Numbered from the stretch's first letter, positions 11,601 to 23,584 are shown. The stretch: DNA of 64,000 nucleotides from Nereocystis luetkeana (GCA_031213475.1 JARUPZ010000019.1:5803357-5867356); one strand, 5' to 3'. Made by a program: numbers and translations. Notes: a model not told the origin generated them from the letters alone.

Positions 11601-14600
11601 TGCCGGTTGATCCCAATATTTGGGAATAAAGCAAAAAATATGTTCGAGAAAATACTGCTGTCCGTACTGCGTACACTCGCAGTATGTCGGGTTTTTTGTA
11701 TTCCAGATACTGCGAGTACTCGCAATATTTTGAGATTCTTCTGTAGTGTTACGGGGGACCATAGTTAATAGGTCCAAATACTGTTAGTAAAAATAGCCAA
11801 GTATATAGGTGTCTGTATTTTTTACCGTAGGCCCTATTTAATATGGTCCCCCGGAATACTACTTCAGATACTACTGCGGATGCTTTCGGGCTCGCACTAA
11901 TTCGGGGTTCGCTACTTACTGCTGCTGTTAGTGGATACTCCCTGTTGTGCTTCAAGTATCTCGGGGTTCTGTACCGTGGGTACTGCGAGTACCATTTATT
12001 ACGGGGGACATTAGTAATTAGGACCAAATGTTGTTGTTAAAAATAGGTAAATATATAGGTTTTTGTGTGTGCCGTAGGTCCTATTTACTGTGGTCCCCCG
12101 TAATAGTCTTCTAACAGTATTTCGTCCGTTGCTATTAATATAGTGTTCGTACTGATACATACCCTCAATATGCCCAGTATACTTCGAGTATGAAGTATAC
12201 TTGGACCCCCTGTGCACCGTGTCGACAATTCTCAGGCCCATTGTTCGGCACTAAACACTCCTATTACGGGGGAACATAGTATATAGGACCAAATATTGTT
12301 AGTAAAAATTGTTAAATATATACCAGGTAAGTTTTTATGCATACCATAGGTCCTATTAACGATGGTCCCCCGTAATAGATAGTCGCACGAGTGGGAGTTG
12401 AAACAAATTACTTTCGCTGGGGACACCTCGAGTACTTCGTATTAATGGAGCACTGACAGTATTTCGAGATATGCGCTGCGAGTACTCCCAGTATCTCGAG
12501 GTTCTGTACTGCGGATATTGCCTGTACTCCAAATATTTCGTGTTTCGATACTGCGGGTACATACTTGCCTGTGCTCTCGGGGTTCGGCACTGCTCATACT
12601 CTCATTACTCTCAGTATTTGGGCCTTCTCAGTACTCGCAGTATTTTGGCCGCCAGTACTCCGATACTCTCAGTACTCGGACTACGATTTGTTGTCGAGCA
12701 TTTATCTGTGAAACCTTCATGTTACCCGGAGCACCAAGAAAGAAAACGTTCGTTTTGGGGAGCATATATTGTATGCGCTGTACCTTACTCAGTCGGTCAC
12801 AAAGTATTATGGCGCAACCTCGACCTCGCGCAACTTTTCTGTACTTATGTTCACGCCGCATACATTGAAGAAGATCGCCGCGAGTCATCTGTTCAGAACC
12901 AATACCCACTCACCGGTACCCTATTTTATATTAGTATTGTATGTAGCAATGTAGAAATGATCCCACACCTTTTATTTCCGCAAACAATATACATCTTGCC
13001 TCGAAAGTAAGTGTTTGTGTTCTTCACATTATTGGTGGGTGGATGCAGCTACCACTTCTACAGACCCAGGTGTACAGGAATTCATAAGAGTAGTAGTCCG
13101 CTCTTGCGCCACTCCCCTAGGCACCTCCCGGAGATGAACCTTGTAGTAGGTATAGAGGAACCACAATGGCAGCCACATCTCCTTGCTTTTCCTGCCTTTC
13201 TCTGTTTTGCTCCGTATTATATTGTGCTGTTCAGGCGTTTCTCATGGCGTGTTACCTGTACGCTGTGTACGTACACTACATCAATCAGTAGCCTGTACTC
13301 TCAATACCACGTCACGTCCATAGCCGTATACCGGAGGGTAAACACTCCTTAAGGGATATCATTGTATCCGAAGGGTACACTCACTGAAGGATATCATTGT
13401 AAAACAGTGAAGACCGGGTTTTTTTTTCAGTTGGTTTAACAATCTGTGAGCTCGGATCTTTGGGGGTGTTTTTGACTTCAAAGTTGCGTAGCGCGGTCTA
13501 CACTTCGGAATCGTCGTCCGCAATTGAGAAATTTCCTGGTTCGATGCAAACGCGGCGCAGCCGCGTTTATGACCCGTTTCGGCTTCGGTTTGGGGTCAGG
13601 GCTGGGGCCCATCTTAACGAGATTTTTTTTTATGATACTCCGCCAAACTTTTTTTCGTTGTATTTGATTTGCATCTGATTGGTCGAAAAGTGAATCACCC
13701 ATCAGGCATTTTGATGTTTGATTCGAATTGAAACAAAAGAAACGAATTCGACTAGAAGTCTTTGGGACTTCTTTTGCGCTTCGTGTTATTCAAATCGGGG
13801 AGTTCGTCCAACTCGACGTGGCATGTTCCTGAAACCGAAGCAAGCCACGCAAACTTGAGCCGTGTCGTCGACTGCTTCACAGGTGAGATCCACCATTCCC
13901 GAGAGACAGGGCCACCGGAGCAGCCGCAGCGCGAGGTCCGACGGTCCCTAGCACAGAGTAGACCATCGGCGGCGCCTCAAAAATTACAAGGCCGTCGCAA
14001 ACCCAGTTTTCTATCCCTCTTTGCCTCGCGAACCACACGAGCACCGACCAGGTCACGACTTCGCTCAGAAAATCGATCGCTGTATCCCCGTCGCTGCTGC
14101 CTGCGTGGGGCTTCGGGGCTGCGCCAACCACCCAAGACATCCCAAGAGCGATAGCCTCTTCGGCGGTGCCGGCAAAAACAACCGGCCGCTGCCCGCGGCG
14201 CCCCGGGGAGGACGCGGGCCGTCGCTCGCCTCGTTGGTTGCCTTCTGGTGTTTGTTGACGCTTGTGCGCTATTCGATCTCAAAAAATTATTCGCTATTCC
14301 TCGATAGGGATCCAAGGCATATTTTCACGAAATTCTGTTCGAATCAAATCTTCTTTTTTTTCCGATTCGATTGTCATGAAAAAGGTTTCTCTTTAAGATG
14401 GGCCCCTAGGGCCAAAACAGGGGTTGGGTTGGGTCTTCGTCCGTACTCTGATCCCAACAGAAAGCAAAATATTTGAACAGTCTTCCAACCTAAAGATCCG
14501 AGCTCACAGATTGTAGTACACTTGAGCTCTTTTTTTTTAATTATTATTCATTTTCTTCTACTTCGCGCACGCGGACACGACGAGCGAGTCCCCCGGTTTA

Positions 14601-17301
14601 ACGATGCACTACAGCATCGCTCGATGTCAGACGAGGGTGGAAAGCAGCGATGCAGGACTACGCATGGAGCAATGCTGCCGCGTCTATCGCCTCATGTCAT
14701 GGTGGGCATCGGCGACCTTGGTCTAAGAATAGTGGGCGTGCCTTGCGTGCCTTCTTCCCGTATAAAAAACAGGCAAATACCGTACTAGAAAGCAAGCAGT
14801 ATACTCCACCATGAGGTCGCTATACTACTTCCATGCCTTTGAAGCACTTGTACTCGCGGCAGCTGCCGCCGCATCTAACACGCAAGATGGCGGACGCACT
14901 CCTGAGATGGAACTCGTAGCCGGTTTTCTCGACGGAACGAAGGGGGGCAGCCAGCGGCAACGAAGTGGGTGGCTCTGGAATATTGTCTCGATGGGAGTTG
15001 TCCGTAGCAAGACACGTAGATACAGCGGTCGGGGCCTTTTTCCACTTTAATTGCTGTCGAGAAGATCGGCTTGCACAAATCGTTAGAGGCGGACAAGGGA
15101 AGGAGGAAGGGCTTGGCTGTGCGTTGCGATGAACGAGAAGAAGTTCCGAATATTTGGGTCTGGCGTGCGAGGGAGGGGGGGGGGGGTGTACTCGATAGGA
15201 GAGATGCACTCGATCTCATGCTTGACCGTAGTCGTATGGCCGCAGACCCCATGGCATTCCTACAATGCCGGGACGGAGCATGTCGGGTTTTCACCGACCA
15301 GACAGACATTGCTTATTGCACCAAGCTAACTAATCTCGCGTGTTTTACACCGACAGGCAATGACTAAACACGCTTTAGCGGCTGCAATAATGTTGGATAT
15401 CGTCATCATTTGGAGTGTTTCCTTTTTACAGCATTGTTTTTTGGATACACACTACTGCTGGTACAAATACGTAGCAGAGATTTTTTTGTCTCGCGGGAGA
15501 TTGTTTTTTCCTTGAACACACGCCATGATGTTGAATTATTGTGGGGTCTGTTGTGAATGCGTCCCGCTGCACAAATCTGGCGCGTGCACGTACACGGGCT
15601 GGGGGGGGCGGGCCTCCCCGCGTGCAAGTGTTGGTAGGTTGTAGAACGTCTCTCGCTCGCGCGCGCGCGCCCTCGGTGATATGGCCATGACTGACTGCAG
15701 AAAGGCGCGACAGAGAAAAAAAAATCCGGCTGGTTCCTAGCCCGTGATTTACGGAGCACAACAGCCATGCCCGTCGTTATGGGCTGCGAGACGGGCAAGG
15801 AAAAGGGGCATGAATCTTGCTTGTTGTCGTATGCCGCTCTGGACGGCATCATAAACCCCGCTTGGATTCTACTCGTACGAGTATTATCAAGAGGGGATTA
15901 TCTTATCGGCCACAGTAGTGATATACCAGTGTATATTAACCCCCTTTTAGGACTGCAGTCCCATTTTGGGAACAAAGCACTCAAATCACAAGTATTTTGT
16001 CCCCAAAACGGGACTGCAGTCCTAGAAGGGTCAACAAAAGGTCACCGGCCGATAGTTTCCGATCAACACACACGCAAGACCTGGAAAACGCCGGTCGGCT
16101 TAACGAAAGCCTTATGCAGTCGGCTGGTTTTGCGCTGGCGGCTGACGTGATACTTCTACACACGTAGAAAACAGGTGAGCCCCACCTTCCAGCTGGAACT
16201 ACGAACCGTTCATGCCCCATTTTTCCCCCTCGAGATCCCACACAGCGTCCTATGACCCCCTCCCCCCCCCCCCTCTCTGGAAATGCCTACTCCGGAAATA
16301 AAATCAACTCATTGAAGCTGTCATCCATATGCAAGTCCGCCTCAAAAGCGGTTCTTAGTAGGATGCAGCTCACCCTTCATGCGACTCGCCGGACACCTCA
16401 CGGTGCTTCGCGCTTGGTGCAAGCAATGTCTGCCAGGTCGGTGAAAACCCGACACGTTCCGTTCCAGCATTGTAGGGATGCGAGGGTCTATGGTCATACG
16501 ACTACGGCCATGCATGAGGTCGAGTACATACCTCCTATCGAGTACACCCCCCCCCCCCGCTCCCCCAGCCCGAAACATTTGTGTGTAAGACCATATGGAA
16601 AAAAGCTAACGAGCGCCCAAATGTCGGAGGTGTCTCTCCTAGAAGTAGAAACGGCTACGTACGCCGTAGCTCCGTCTCGAAAAAGGGACGCGAGGGTCTT
16701 ATGGCCATACGACTACGACCATGCATGACATCGAGTACACCCCCCCCCCCCCCCCGCGGCCAAACAGGAAGGGGATAATATTAGCAAAAAGTTTCTATGT
16801 AATATATGGAAACAACGTAAGAGCGCTCAATTGTTGGAGGTGTCTCTATTAGGAGTAGGAACGGTGCTCCGTCTCGAAAGGGATGCGTGGCTGGCCAATG
16901 GTCAAATGACTAAGGCAAGCAACAAATGAGTACGCCCCCCCGCCCCCCCACCCCCACCCCCCGCCCGCGCGCACAGGTTCCTCTGCGAAAACTTTTGCCA
17001 GCGGCTGCAAGTGGCCCCGGAGGATATCGTAGGGCAGTCGCTCGCGAGCGTCGTCGACCCTCGAGATCATGACGTGTTGAGGCACACCGTGCTTCGCGTG
17101 CTGGAGGGGAGGCCCGGGAGCATTGACGATGGCGACGGGCCGGGGGCGGGAGAAGTGGCAGACGGGGAGGCGGCAGGAGCGCCGAGCGGAACCCTTGTCC
17201 ACCTGCGCATGACGAGCCGTGGCTTGACGTGTCACGCGGGGATGACCATTTCCATCGGTAGCCAAGGGCTCATCGTTGTCACGCGCTTGTATGGCTCGTA
17301 G
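7802..17301 (+). CDS. bZIP-PAS transcription factor (3 exons: 7802-8047, 8890-9035, 16977-17301)
   Basis: Predicted nuclear DNA-binding regulator of 238 aa. Residues 1-25 are Gln-rich, a typical activation-type segment. Residues 53-82 are a basic region with the bZIP signature N-x7-R (N62 to R70, NRIHCKETR), a KKKK run and the first zipper leucine (L80, ten residues after R70). Residues about 105-235 form one PAS domain: EHGPDLFSLHR near the start, VGQSLASVVDPRDHD in the middle, and SIGSQGLIVVTRLYGS at the C-terminus. Exons join in phase: 8047/8890 in phase 0, and 9035/16977 in phase 2, rebuilding an Arg codon inside the PAS fold. The ATG at 7802 is the first one before the Gln-rich segment. 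bZIP-PAS proteins are known from stramenopiles. The PAS ligand cannot be told, and I see no LOV flavin-binding Cys motif, so it is not an aureochrome. Odd points: no further zipper heptads follow L80, and intron 2 is 7.9 kb. An exon inside intron 1 could have been missed. Confidence 0.87.
8621..8656. repeat. TAG microsatellite
   Basis: About eleven TAG/AGT units in bZIP-PAS intron 1. Confidence 0.95.
8890..9035 (+). CDS. bZIP-PAS exon 2 (linker and start of PAS)
   Basis: The acceptor is CTTAAAAG|TAT behind a T-rich tract. Frame: YPTPMLLRTG, then IIVEHGPDLFSLHRMEQHAPF. The donor is TTCAG|GTGGAG in phase 2. A CGCA-type repeat starts right after the donor. Confidence 0.85.
11025..11121. mobile_element. 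MITE-B copy c
   Basis: Both TTAA ends are present. The right arm carries ATGAAACTGC where CGGGACTGC is usual. In the bZIP-PAS intron. Confidence 0.88.
11747..11858 (+). mobile_element. MITE-A copy 1
   Basis: Inverted ends TTACGGGGGACCATAG and TATGGTCCCCCGGAA. The middle has the family core GTTAGTAAAAATAG. Empty for the TACCAGGTA motif. Inside the bZIP-PAS intron. Confidence 0.85.
11997..12105 (+). mobile_element. MITE-A copy 2
   Basis: Ends TATTACGGGGGACA and GTGGTCCCCCGTAATA. Core GGACCAAATGTTGTTGTTA. Empty for the 9-mer motif. Confidence 0.88.
12262..12377 (+). mobile_element. MITE-A copy 3 (with inserted TACCAGGTA)
   Basis: Ends TATTACGGGGGAACATAG and GATGGTCCCCCGTAATA. The middle reads AAATATATACCAGGTAAG, where most copies read AAATATATAGG. 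It is 7 bp longer at that point. Confidence 0.9.
13439..14514. mobile_element. Nested inverted-repeat element, copy 1
   Basis: The outer ends are a perfect 23-bp inverted repeat (13439-13461 and 14492-14514, key word CTGTGAGCTCGGATC). Inside sits a second inverted pair, GGGGCCCATCTTAA at 13604 and its complement ending at 14406. That inner 0.8-kb part matches the element at 31310 on the same strand. The GC-rich centre (13870-14240) keeps long open frames on both strands but no transposase motif. Confidence 0.8.
15165..15330 (-). repeat. R3 dispersed repeat with G tract
   Basis: A G run, then TGTACTCGATAGGAGAG, GTAGTCGTATGGCCGCAGACC, CTACAATGCCGGGACGGAGC and GGTTTTCACCGACCAGACAG. In the bZIP-PAS intron. 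Confidence 0.82.
15936..16034. mobile_element. MITE-B copy d
   Basis: Left TTAACCCCCTTTTAGGAC, right GCAGTCCTAGAAGGGTCAA. The arms carry the CTGCAGTCC variant. Confidence 0.85.
16276..16562 (+). repeat. R3 dispersed repeat, full length with C tract
   Basis: About 290 bp. It aligns end to end with 63436-63720: ATGCAAGTCCGCCTCA, TAGGATGCAGCTCACCCTTC, GCGCTTGGTGCAAGCAATG, GGTGAAAACCCGACA and a C run after ATCGAGTACA. Confidence 0.88.
16680..16757 (+). repeat. R3 fragment with C tract
   Basis: GACGCGAGGGTCTTATGGCC, ACTACGACCATGCATGACATC and then an 18-base C run. Only the last third of the family. Confidence 0.82.
16800..16970 (+). repeat. R4 dispersed repeat, C tail runs into the bZIP-PAS exon 3 acceptor
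   Basis: TGGAGGTGTCTCTATTAGG, CTCCGTCTCGAAAGGGATGC, TGGTCAAATGACTAAGGC, then the C-rich tail that stands 6 bases from the acceptor AG at 16975-16976. Confidence 0.78.
16977..17301 (+). CDS. bZIP-PAS exon 3 (most of PAS, stop codon)
   Basis: The acceptor GCGCACAG|G is preceded by about 45 bases of nearly pure C, the tail of an R4 repeat. The first base completes AG|G (Arg131), then FLCENFCQRLQVAPEDIVGQ. An acidic Gly-rich loop (residues about 175-200) interrupts the PAS fold before VHLRMTSRGLTCH. It stops with TAG at 17299-17301. Confidence 0.87.
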
Positions 17302-18278
17302 AGGGGGGCGGGGCGGAGCGGGGCGGGGAAAGGGGGACGAGGGGGAGGGTGAAGGTGGAGCGGCGGGCCGGCGGGGGGGGGGGGGTGAAACGGCCTTGAA
17401 GCTCCATCTACACGTTCACGTGGACGTTTCAACAAGTGTGTGAGTAGTTTTTGCAGCTCTCAAACAAGTAGATCAGCTCGCATTTTTTTCTCATTACGTA
17501 TAGTCTACTATAGCATGGGGCTCTCTATCTTTTCCCCCTCCTTTTGGACTGCTGTGCCCCCACGTTTTGGTGGACAAACAACCTGAAATTAGTATAGGAT
17601 CAAGTCTTGGCCGCGGCTAAAGGTTCGGTTAAAAGGCCAAACCAAGTAGATATTCGTGTCTGCGGTATAGATATAGATACCGGTACTTTCGTCGGCCGGT
17701 TTACATGCAAACCTTAAAAGGAATTTTCGTGTGTGTGTGTGTGTGTTTTCAAGCGTTTTTGGTGACTTGTCTTGAACCCCCCCACCCGCGACGCTACAGA
17801 GCGCACACGCCTTCCCCGGCCCGGTTGTGCACGCGCGCCCGTTCCTCCCCTCTGTAAAAGCTCGAAAGGTTCGACGATGGCATGCCTAAAACCGGTGAAA
17901 ATTCTCGGTCGGCGTTCTTTTGCAGTCGTTTGCTCGCGCGCACTGCAATGATTGCTCCTCTTTCGTGTGTGTTTGTGTGTGTGTGTGTGTGTTTTTTTTT
18001 GTCAGTCGTCAAAGTCATACCGTATTTTTTTTTATGGTAACAGTACGGACGAGTAGTTTGCGTGAAAATAGGTGGGTGTCTACTTTATTACTACTTTGTA
18101 GTCTGATGCCTGATACCAGGTACACGAGACCGTAGGGCTCCCGGTAACAGCCGGCAAGGTATTCTTGTGTCGTTTTTTGTCAGGCAGGCACTGCTGTTTT
18201 TTAAGGGTGACTAAAACCAAGCATGCATGTGCGCCTACCAGAGTATGTTGTCGACGTGATGGCCCATAGACGGTCCTG

Positions 18279-18540
18279 TGACCCTTTTTGGGACCGCAGT
18301 CGTACCGTTTTGGGGATGAACTACTCATAACTTAACAGGATTGGTCCCAAAACGGGACAAACTACTCAGGATTTGGCTGGACTGGTCCCAAAACGGGACA
18401 AACTACTCAGGATTTGGCTGGATTGGTCCCAAAACGGGACAAAGTACTCAGAATTTGGCTGGATTCGCCCCAAAACGGGACAAAGTACTCAGAATTTGGC
18501 TGGATTCGCCCCAAAACGGGGCTGCGACTAAAAAGGTCAA
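18279..18540. mobile_element. MITE-B copy e with internal 41-bp tandem expansion
   Basis: It opens with TGACCCTTTTTGGGACCGC and closes with GCGACTAAAAAGGTCAA. Inside, a 41-bp unit starting TGGTCCCAAAACGGGACAAA repeats about five times (starts near 18342, 18383, 18424, 18465, 18506). Confidence 0.85.
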
Positions 18541-19984
18541 GTCAGGCGGTTCAAGCAAGCACTGCCTATCATGTACCACGCGAAAACAGGTTGTAGCTTT
18601 TACGTGCCCTCAATAGTCCTTTTCGGTTAGAAGATTCAAGGAAGCATCAGTTGACAGCAGTGCCGTTATTATGCCAAGTGTTGTAAGGCTTGGATTGGGT
18701 AGGCGAATGGTTAGCCTTTTACCAGTAGCCCAACGGACCAAGAGCTCAACATTTTTGTGCCGAAACGGCTTTTAGTCCGGGGGTATTTAGTTAAAAGCTG
18801 TCGTTTATTAGCCCGTTCAGAAACGTTTTGTTTTTGTTTTTAAGCTGCATGACGGTTTAGCCATCCACACGGCACGGCCCCACCTTGGTTTTGGAGTGCT
18901 GCGTGGTCGGCGCCGACGAGTCGCAAGAGTCTGCAACTCAATTGCAAAATGCCAACACAACACCGATAAAAATGATATTACCTGGGTACCAGTCTCATCG
19001 TGAACTCCGGGGACGCTCAGATGGTAAAAAAAATGTCAAAAATATGCCTTAGGTTTCTGGTCAGATTGGTAGGCGTTTATGGAGAATCGTCCCTGTTTTG
19101 GCACCGCCGACTACAGCCGGGGGCGAGACAGGGGGGGGCGGGGGGGGGGGGGGGGGGTCAGAAGCACATGCATCATGTCGATTCCTCTATTTGCTGTGAA
19201 GAGCACGTAGAAGGGGGGGGGGGAGGGGGGGGAGGGGTTGGCAAAGCCCCATGATGTAGATTCCCCTGTCTGCTGTAAGCCGTACAGGACCCCACCACTA
19301 AAAATACTAGCGGTCCAGGTATGTGGGTGTGTCGTAAAAGGCCAAAAAAAACTGTACAATTTGTTGTTGCTCGAGCACCCAATTTGTTTTTGTACGTCGG
19401 TAAGCTGAACCACGAGTGGGCACAGACGCACCGTAGCTCTTTTTTTAGATGAGTCCGGCCGAGCTGATCTCTCGGCCTGCGTCTTTGCCGCCTCCCCCTC
19501 CCCCCCCCCCCCCCCCCCCGGTGTAATTCTTTTCGTCGACTTCAACCACACCATTTGTATCAATAGAACACGTCGGGTAGGTATTTAGTAGTTGTAAACA
19601 AAACACATAGCAGGCGTTGTTGTTGATGTTGTTGTTGTTGCTGTTCGTTACCTTGGTCGTTGCAACATCTCGGTTTTTCCTGCTTGGCATTTTCTATTCG
19701 TGTCTTAAGTGTCCTTATACTCCCGCCCAAAGGAGTTCTGCAGAAACTCACCCCATCTTTTTTCTGTGGGAAGTGACTCAGAGTTCGTGTGGGTCATTTT
19801 TTTTTTGCAGTAGGATAGGATAGTACGAGGTTTTTTGTCGCATGGTGAAAGGGGAGGGGGGGGGGGGGGGGGAAGCTTGTCGGTCGTGCTTTGACGATGA
19901 TGGGAGCGTCTGTTTTTGATCCCGCGACGTCGCGCCCTTGGTGAAAGCTTGTCCCAGGTCGTCCGACCTATAATTGCGACACAG

Positions 19985-20160
19985 CTCGGACAGATAGATC
20001 ATCTACAGATAGATCATGATCTAGATCATCTACTGTTGTTCCTCGTCTAGCCGTTGTGAGAGGGATTAAGCAGGATCTGCGTAGTACAGATAGATCCAAC
20101 CCAGGAAACCTGTGCTATGTTCATAGATCATGCATGCAGATTCTATCGGTTTTTAACCCG
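19985..20160 (+). repeat. R5 repeat (ATCATCTACAGAT-rich)
   Basis: AGATCATCTACAGATAGATC words, then GATCCAACCCAGGAAACC and ATAGATCATGCATGCAG. Confidence 0.72.
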
Positions 20161-20520
20161 GTAACATGTGCTGGGGGTCCACGCACAGCTGCGAGTAGAT
20201 GTTATCATCCGTATACTATCAGGTATATATACCGGTACGAGGTAGCAGTGCCAAGCGTTTTGCTTCCTAGTGGGGGGGGGACTGCAGATCGCGCACCGTC
20301 CAGCGACGTGCATGCGCCACGCAGGTACATAGGGGTTGCGCCGGGATTTTGCGACACACGTTGGCGACGTGCTTTTGTGACGAAAAGAGCGGCTGCAGCT
20401 CCACCACACGTAAGTAGAGGATATTTAGCGCATCCATCCTTTTGGCTCTGTTGGCTTTTTTGTTAGGCTGGGCCTATTGTTGTACACAGTCTAGGGTCTC
20501 GTGACACCAGACACTACTAC

Positions 20521-20526
20521 CACCAC

Positions 20527-20563
<37 letters not shown>

Positions 20564-20574
20564 GTCATCATCGT
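20521..20574. repeat. CAT microsatellite
   Basis: ACC and then about 15 CAT units with one CGT. Confidence 0.95.
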
Positions 20575-20924
20575 GGTAAATTTTTTTTTGTGTGTTCGTT
20601 TCGGGAACGAAACCCGAAACCCGTTCTTTTTTTTTTCAAATCTATTTTCAGAAGTTGCACCCCATGCTTTTTTTTTAGGGGCTACAGTAACTACAGTAAT
20701 TAGGAAATTCATAGAGTGAGGTGGCGGTCATTTTTCCATCAGTTAAAAGGATGGCACAATCCCTCAAGAAACCGCGCACCCCGTTTTGACGACTAACCGA
20801 TTTTGGAACTACAGTAGTAGTAGTAGTGCGGGATTTTGTTTTGCAGCACCAGGTGTATAGAAAAATCGGACTTGGGATATTGAAGTAGTGGCATATAAGC
20901 ACACGGCTGGTCAACGGTCATGAC

Positions 20925-21118
20925 CCGACCCCCCCGCGGGTCGGATCAGGAGGTCTTCATACCACGGGTCGGATCGGGTCGGGTCGAATCGGGTCGGGTC
21001 GTATCGGGTCAGGAGGTCTGTAAAATCTCACGCGTCGGGTCGGGGTCGGGTTGGGTGACCCGACCCGACCCGACCCGCGTGGTTTGACCCGACCCGCGCG
21101 GATTGACCCGACCCGTGA
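20925..21118. repeat. GGGTC minisatellite block
   Basis: Runs of CGGGTCGGGTC on the left half and its complement GACCCGACCCG on the right half, so the block is roughly an inverted pair around 21050. Confidence 0.85.
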
Positions 21119-21558
21119 ACAGCTTTGGTTATAACAAGCCCCCAAATATATTACACCCTATGTCTTGTTCGGGGGGGGGGGAGAGGGGGAGGGGGGGGGG
21201 TACTGCTTCGATTTTACGTACGTGCTATTAATATTGCAGTGTGAGGTATTCCCTGCAGTACGTACCTAAACTCCGGCCGGGCTGTAATAATCGCTTGGGA
21301 CTCTGGTATCAAGATCAGACACGGCTTACATTCGCGGCCAGAATGGGGATCATACCGGTAACAGGCAGTAGTAATCCCGACGAAAAGGGTGTAAAGTAGT
21401 GGTTTCTTTTTTGTGTTACCTGGTTTTCTTATTAGCCACACGTTAGGCCGGCCACGTCAAAGTCCCGAGGTCTTTATGTCCGCCACCCGGACTGAACTGT
21501 ACAAGGGCAAAGGCCGCGGGGCGCCTATTAGTAGTAGAGACCCAGAAGAGGCGTTGGG

Positions 21559-21695
21559 GGGAGGAGGGGGGGGGGGGGGGGTACTCATTATCATGCATGG
21601 CCGTAGTCGTGTTACCCCATAGACCCTCGAATCCCTACAATGCCGGAACGGAGCACGTCGGGTTTTCACCAACCAGGCAGAGATTGATTGCACCC
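21559..21695 (-). repeat. R3 fragment with G tract
   Basis: A G run, TACTCATTATCATGCATGGC, CCTACAATGCCGGAACGGAGC and GGTTTTCACCAACCAGGCAG. A 27-base G run follows at 21702. Confidence 0.82.
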
Positions 21696-22326
21696 GGGCC
21701 GGGGGGGGGGGGGGGGGGGGGGGGGGGAAGCTGTACTCGGGATGGGGGGGGGGGGGGGGGCGCGGCTACGTGGAACTTTTGATTGTACCGCATATGGAGG
21801 GGCGCTGGACGTGTAGACGCTCGCTTGAACCAAGATTTTGATTTTCTTCTTCTTCTTCTGTACTTGTAAAATGTGAACCGCTGTATACTACGAGGTACAT
21901 TATGTCGGAAAATAGCTCATTTTTTTTCTTCTTATGATTTATTAGGGCGAGGTGAGGTTATTTTATCCGGGTGCGCACAGCGATACAGACAGGGCGCCCT
22001 CTTTTCGACCAGCTCTTGGACCCACGAGTGGTTTCTGCCGGATAGCCTGCGGCACGTAAAGGGGGTGTATTTATAGTAGGACTTACCGTACGGACTTGCT
22101 CGATGTGATGTTGTGTCCCTGGACATATTATTCGAAGTACCAGGTACGATTTTAGTCGCTCGCTTGGCATAGCTGTCGTGTACGCGGACCCATTCTTTGA
22201 AGTACCAGGTACGATTTAGTTGCTCGCTTCGGCATTGATGTAGTGTATGCGGACCCAATCCGCGATAAAGTTAGGTTTAGCGTTCGGTGTTTGAGGTGAC
22301 ATTTGCCCCCAAAGGGTAGGCTGGGG

Positions 22327-22372
22327 AGGAGAGAGGAGGAGGAGGAGGAGGAGGAGGAGGAGGAGGAGGAGG
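22327..22372. repeat. GGA microsatellite
   Basis: About 13 GGA units. It creates a false poly-Glu frame. Confidence 0.95.
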
Positions 22373-23061
22373 GCGACCGTTGGGCAGCCACATACGAGGT
22401 GCACCAGCACTCTTTGCGTGTCAATAATCCAACGTTTTTTTTTTGTTTTGTCATTCTTCGTTCTACATCGAGCATCGCAGAAACAATCCTTTCCCTGATT
22501 TTTGTTTTGATCCTATCATCGTTTTTAGACTCCTCAACTCGCCAGCGGCATGCGAGTTTCCACGCCCGATGACCTCGTGGACATGCCATATATATATGCT
22601 CCTTACGACTTGTACGTACGTCAGTATATGTTCTTCGCATGTCGCGCATACTCAGCTCAGCCGTGGTCACAGGTATCTCCTCCCCTCTCTCCCCCGCCCC
22701 CCGTGTACGGATTTTACTTGCCGCGGATAGGCAGGGTGCAACGCCCCCGGTGCCGTCCTCGATTGCTATACTGCTCGTCGCTTCTCATCGAGCTTTGCTA
22801 GCTCGCGCTCTGTGAATACCACGTCCCCTTCCCCTTCCCCTTCACCTATTGATAGTACCGCCTCATTACGCCCACCACAGCGACGCAAGAGAGTGGGGGC
22901 CGACCGCAGGATTTAGTCAACCGATCAATGTATTCTCAGTTCGTAATTGTAAAAGTGGAGTCTCTATTCTGGTACTACTTCTCGCCTCTTTTTTGTTTGC
23001 CCGAAGACGGAAAATAAATAATTACCTCTATTTCCACTATATAAAAAATATATATACCTGG

Positions 23062-23064
<3 letters not shown>

Positions 23065-23094
<30 letters not shown>
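23065..23094. repeat. AT microsatellite beside a TACCTGGTA site
   Basis: AT repeat starting two bases after the 9-mer at 23055-23063. Confidence 0.9.
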
Positions 23095-23098
<4 letters not shown>

Positions 23099-23584
23099 GT
23101 ATATGTATATTCGTTTGCGATCCTCATCGTATAATATGTTTCGGTACTCGCAAAAAATAACCCGCCAGTTGAAAATACGTGTCAATCTGTCGAATGTATA
23201 TGTAACAACCCACAATTTGTTTTTTATTGGGCAAAAAAGCGTCGTCATTCGCATACTATAGCAGCAGCATAGAGCCTGTTATCAGTATAGGGCTACCCTA
23301 ATTATACCCCCTATACGATATGATATTTCCATAAAATAGTAATTAGTCATGTTTTTTGCCCGCTATTAATAGAGCATGAATCCACCTCATTTCTAATTTG
23401 GCCAACAACTGCTTCGCCAACTATAAATATAGCACAAGCAGGTATTTTACAGTACAACAAGATGAGTGGACTACTTCTTGTGCGACAACAAAATTATCTA
23501 CGAGTACTATTAAAAAAATTGCATACTATTACGTATACTAAAAAATTGCATTTGTACAGAGATATCTTGTCAATCCTGCCTTTT

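Larger units (their letters stand above)
11640..12690. repeat. Degenerate ACTCGCAGTATTT tract
   Basis: Words such as TACTGCGAGTACTCGCA, CAGTATCTCGAGGTTCTGTAC and CTCAGTACTCGCAGTATTTTG recur every 20-25 bp. Three MITE-A copies split it. Confidence 0.65.
9036..16976 (+). other. Intron 2 of bZIP-PAS (7.9 kb)
   Basis: Contents in order: CGCA repeat, poly-A/T tracts, MITE-B (11025), a degenerate ACTCGCAGTATT tract (11640-12690) holding three MITE-A copies, the 1.08-kb nested inverted-repeat element (13439-14514), R3 (15165), MITE-B (15936), R3 (16276), an R3 fragment (16680) and R4 (16800). The parts at 9100-11020, 12700-13430 and 14515-15160 hold only low-complexity or unrecognised sequence. No extra exon is needed, because the PAS domain is continuous across the junction. 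Confidence 0.8.

Noticed and set aside
18690..18745. tRNA-like D-arm word GTAGGCGAATGGTTAGCC
   Set aside because: No B box follows at the right distance; it is only a local inverted repeat.
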